This document shows positions 12,416 through 13,771 of a stretch of DNA of 13,771 nt, piece by piece. The notes beneath the pieces were generated by a model. The model saw only the letters and a list, made by a program, of their open reading frames with translations, was not told the DNA's origin and did no database searches. Origin of the DNA: DAOUCV01 sp034432095 (GTDB lineage: Bacteria > Chloroflexota > Dehalococcoidia > Dehalococcoidales > UBA2162); contig DAOUCV010000082.1 of assembly GCA_034432095.1 (NCBI GenBank), positions 1-13,771 on the forward strand. The letters run 5' to 3'. The position numbers were made by a program, and so were the translations under genes. Within the stretch, counting starts at the first letter, position 1. The number at the start of each line of letters is the position of its first letter.

Positions 12416-13423
12416 TCAGCATTTCACCAGTACTTTGGCATACTGCATCGTATTATGGGCATCGAATGCCTCTTGGAACCTCTCAAGCGGGTAGACCGGA
12501 CCAAGCAGTGACTTAAGGTCCAGTTTGGGCAATATATCGACAGCCCTCGGAAACAAATGCGATTGTCCAAAAACCGTCTGTATTCCAGCTTCCTTAAAAT
12601 AGAGTTTGTCGATATCTATCGTGAGTTTGTAGTGGCTGGGATAGATTCCAAAGAGCACTATCCTGCCACACCTGGCCACGATGTCTATACAAGGGAGGAT
12701 TGCCGCAGGGTCGCCTGAAGCTTCTATCACCCGGTCGAAGCCACGATTCTCTGTAATCCTCATAGCTTCGGCTACGAAGTCCTGGCTTCTCGGGTCGATT
12801 ACATAATCAGCGCCGAGTTTCAGCGCCAGTTTCCTCTTGGCTTCGACCGGCTCGCTGACGGTGAGTTTCGTTCCTCCCTGTAATCTGGCAAGCTGCAAGA
12901 TAATAAGACCACAGCTGCCAGCTCCCGAAATCAGTACGCTTTCTCCTATCTTGAACGGCGCCAGGTCGATCGCAGCCATTGAAGCGCCCACGACCTCGGT
13001 AAGCGACGCTTCTTCCAGGGAAATAGAGTCCGGTATTTTCCAGACCTGCCTCTGATGGACAACAGCGTATTCCGCCATCAGGGAGTCAAGGTATCCGTAG
13101 CCGGGAGTGTGGCAGAAGGTCTCGTGCCCATGCATGCATTCAAAACACGACCCACAGTAGCGGAGCTGGTCCAGGGCAACCCTGTCACCGACTTTGAGCC
13201 CGCGAGCCGTCACACCCTTGTCCACTTCTATGATGGTGCCGGACGCCTGGTAACCTACATGGTAGGGTAATGGGAAGGGAATCGCCCCAGAGATGGCAAA
13301 TGGGTCCGCTCCGCCTACCCCACAATAGGCAATTTTGACCTTGACCTCTTCAGGACCTACCTCTCTGAGAGGCACATCCTTGAGTATGGCTTTCCCGTAT
13401 TCTTCAACTACCACTGCCTTCAT
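12416..13423 (-). CDS. Zinc-type alcohol dehydrogenase-like (MDR) oxidoreductase without catalytic zinc ligands
   Basis: A 335-aa medium-chain dehydrogenase/reductase. A GroES-like domain (about 1-150) holds a complete structural zinc lobe (C90, C93, C96, C104). A Rossmann domain has SGAGSCG (166-172) and an acidic residue at the end of strand 2 (E191 in SEPVEAKRK), which favours NAD(H). The catalytic-zinc residues are gone: CGICGTD-type Cys reads G37 in CGVGGAD, the GHE motif reads GYQ (57-59), and the following EP reads EV. Zinc-dependent alcohol oxidation is therefore unlikely; a zinc-independent reductase or another MDR reaction is possible, with unknown substrate. An in-frame ATG at 13441 exists, but AAAGGAG sits 7 nt before the ATG at 13423 and the family N-terminus (MKAVVV) begins there. 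Confidence 0.85.
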   Translation of the reverse strand: MKAVVVEEYGKAILKDVPLREVGPEEVKVKIAYCGVGGADPFAISGAIPFPLPYHVGYQASGTIIEVDKGVTARGLKVGDRVALDQLRYCGSCFECMHGHETFCHTPGYGYLDSLMAEYAVVHQRQVWKIPDSISLEEASLTEVVGASMAAIDLAPFKIGESVLISGAGSCGLIILQLARLQGGTKLTVSEPVEAKRKLALKLGADYVIDPRSQDFVAEAMRITENRGFDRVIEASGDPAAILPCIDIVARCGRIVLFGIYPSHYKLTIDIDKLYFKEAGIQTVFGQSHLFPRAVDILPKLDLKSLLGPVYPLERFQEAFDAHNTMQYAKVLVKC

Positions 13424-13450
13424 TCCAAATTCTCCTTTCATTTTTACTGC

Positions 13451-13490
13451 TCAGGACAAATTCCGTTGAGAGGATTTGACCCTCTCCTGA
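13451..13490 (-). promoter_or_regulatory. Structured 5' leader of the MDR gene with two overlapping stems
   Basis: Immediately after the predicted start site, GAGAGG (13468-13473) pairs with CCTCTC (13481-13486). An alternative outer pairing joins TCAGGA (13451-13456) with TCCTGA (13485-13490). The two share bases 13485-13486, so they partly compete. The inner stem would lie at the very 5' end of the mRNA and may protect it; a switching role is speculative. Confidence 0.35.
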
Positions 13491-13493
13491 TAA

Positions 13494-13521
13494 GTTATAC
13501 CATATCCGTTCAGACTGTCCA
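13494..13521 (-). promoter_or_regulatory. Sigma70-like promoter for the MDR gene
   Basis: On the - strand TGGACA (13516-13521, 5/6 match to TTGACA) and TATAAC (13494-13499, 5/6 match to TATAAT) are 16 nt apart. This is the best promoter match in the window. The predicted start is near 13487, giving a leader of about 64 nt. Confidence 0.55.
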
Positions 13522-13771
13522 AAAAGTAACCACGGAATTCGGAAGTATTTATCTTGATGTCCAACATCTAGTCAACCTTCTTTTTCAGTGTAATCACCTA
13601 CTTTTTTGCTGATTACTTTTTAGTCTTGTCCTGGAAATTTGTGAATAACCTAGCAAATATGTTAGGAATTTTTGAAAATTAGACTGTCTACAGCTATCTA
13701 ATTTTTCAAAATTGGACTCTTGGGAACTCGTTTAGCGGATAGGTAACCGACTTTACCATCCGGTTCTCCCA
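13522..13771. other. AT-rich gene-free stretch with inverted repeats
   Basis: No open frame of useful size is seen. It contains several dyads: GATGT-CCA-ACATC (13556-13568); GTAATCA/TGATTAC (13590-13596 and 13610-13616), followed by TTTTTAG on the + strand; and a larger one with 17-bp arms (13667-13683 and 13697-13713, 15 of 17 paired, 13-nt loop). Base composition is clearly more AT-rich than the genes. It may be the regulatory region of a gene beyond the right edge, or decayed DNA. Confidence 0.4.
13667..13713. repeat. AT-rich 17-bp inverted repeat
   Basis: Arms 13667-13683 and 13697-13713 pair at 15 of 17 positions around a 13-nt loop, with a smaller palindrome TAGAC-T-GTCTA (13680-13690) at the inner left boundary. 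It is mostly A/T, so a stem would be weak as RNA but could be a protein-binding site or a decayed element end. Confidence 0.45.

Noticed and set aside
13512..13688. AGACTGTC occurring twice (13512-13519 and 13681-13688) as a possible direct repeat of a mobile element
   Set aside because: An 8-mer recurring in a few hundred AT-rich bases can be chance. The flanks differ and the first copy is part of the -35 region.

Overview
The window looks like chromosomal DNA from an anaerobic bacterium, most likely Chloroflexota (Dehalococcoidia-like). That assignment is inference. It rests on roughly balanced base composition, mixed ATG/GTG/TTG starts, an archaeal-type dUTPase, a DRG-like TGS GTPase and sulfur-handling genes. 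No rRNA, tRNA, CRISPR array, transposase or phage gene was seen.

Left part (1-7211) is mostly housekeeping. A small LysW-like zinc ribbon abuts proA (proline biosynthesis) on the + strand. On the - strand follow rph (tRNA 3' trimming) and pncC/cinA-C (NMN deamidase). A 64-aa two-helix membrane protein (+) is convergent with a DUF4349 lipoprotein that carries an inserted PKD domain (-). An archaeal-type dut (-) is divergent from a Cof-type HAD phosphatase (+). A zinc-ribbon protein then lies directly behind a TGS-domain GTPase (-). Purine/pyrimidine-rich palindromes sit in three of the intergenic gaps.

Centre-right (7437-12181, - strand) is the most interesting part: a tight five-gene operon tusA - dsrE-like - iscS-like - iscU/MIP18 fusion - copA, with gaps of 2-12 nt and a 17-nt overlap before copA. 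TusA and the DsrE-like protein are sulfur (persulfide) carriers. The IscS-like protein keeps the sulfur-carrying Cys328 but has Thr at the position of the PLP Schiff-base lysine, Asp for the active-site His and His for the PLP-contacting Gln. The IscU scaffold is complete and is fused to a MIP18/DUF59 domain that lacks its usual Cys. I infer an Fe-S assembly route in which sulfur comes from a TusA/DsrE relay or sulfide rather than from cysteine desulfuration, coupled to Cu+ efflux by CopA, since copper damages Fe-S assembly.

Right end (12416-13771): a zinc-type MDR dehydrogenase (-) that keeps its structural zinc site but has lost the catalytic zinc ligands. It has a good sigma70-like promoter and a short structured leader. 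The last ~250 bases are AT-rich, gene-free and contain inverted repeats.
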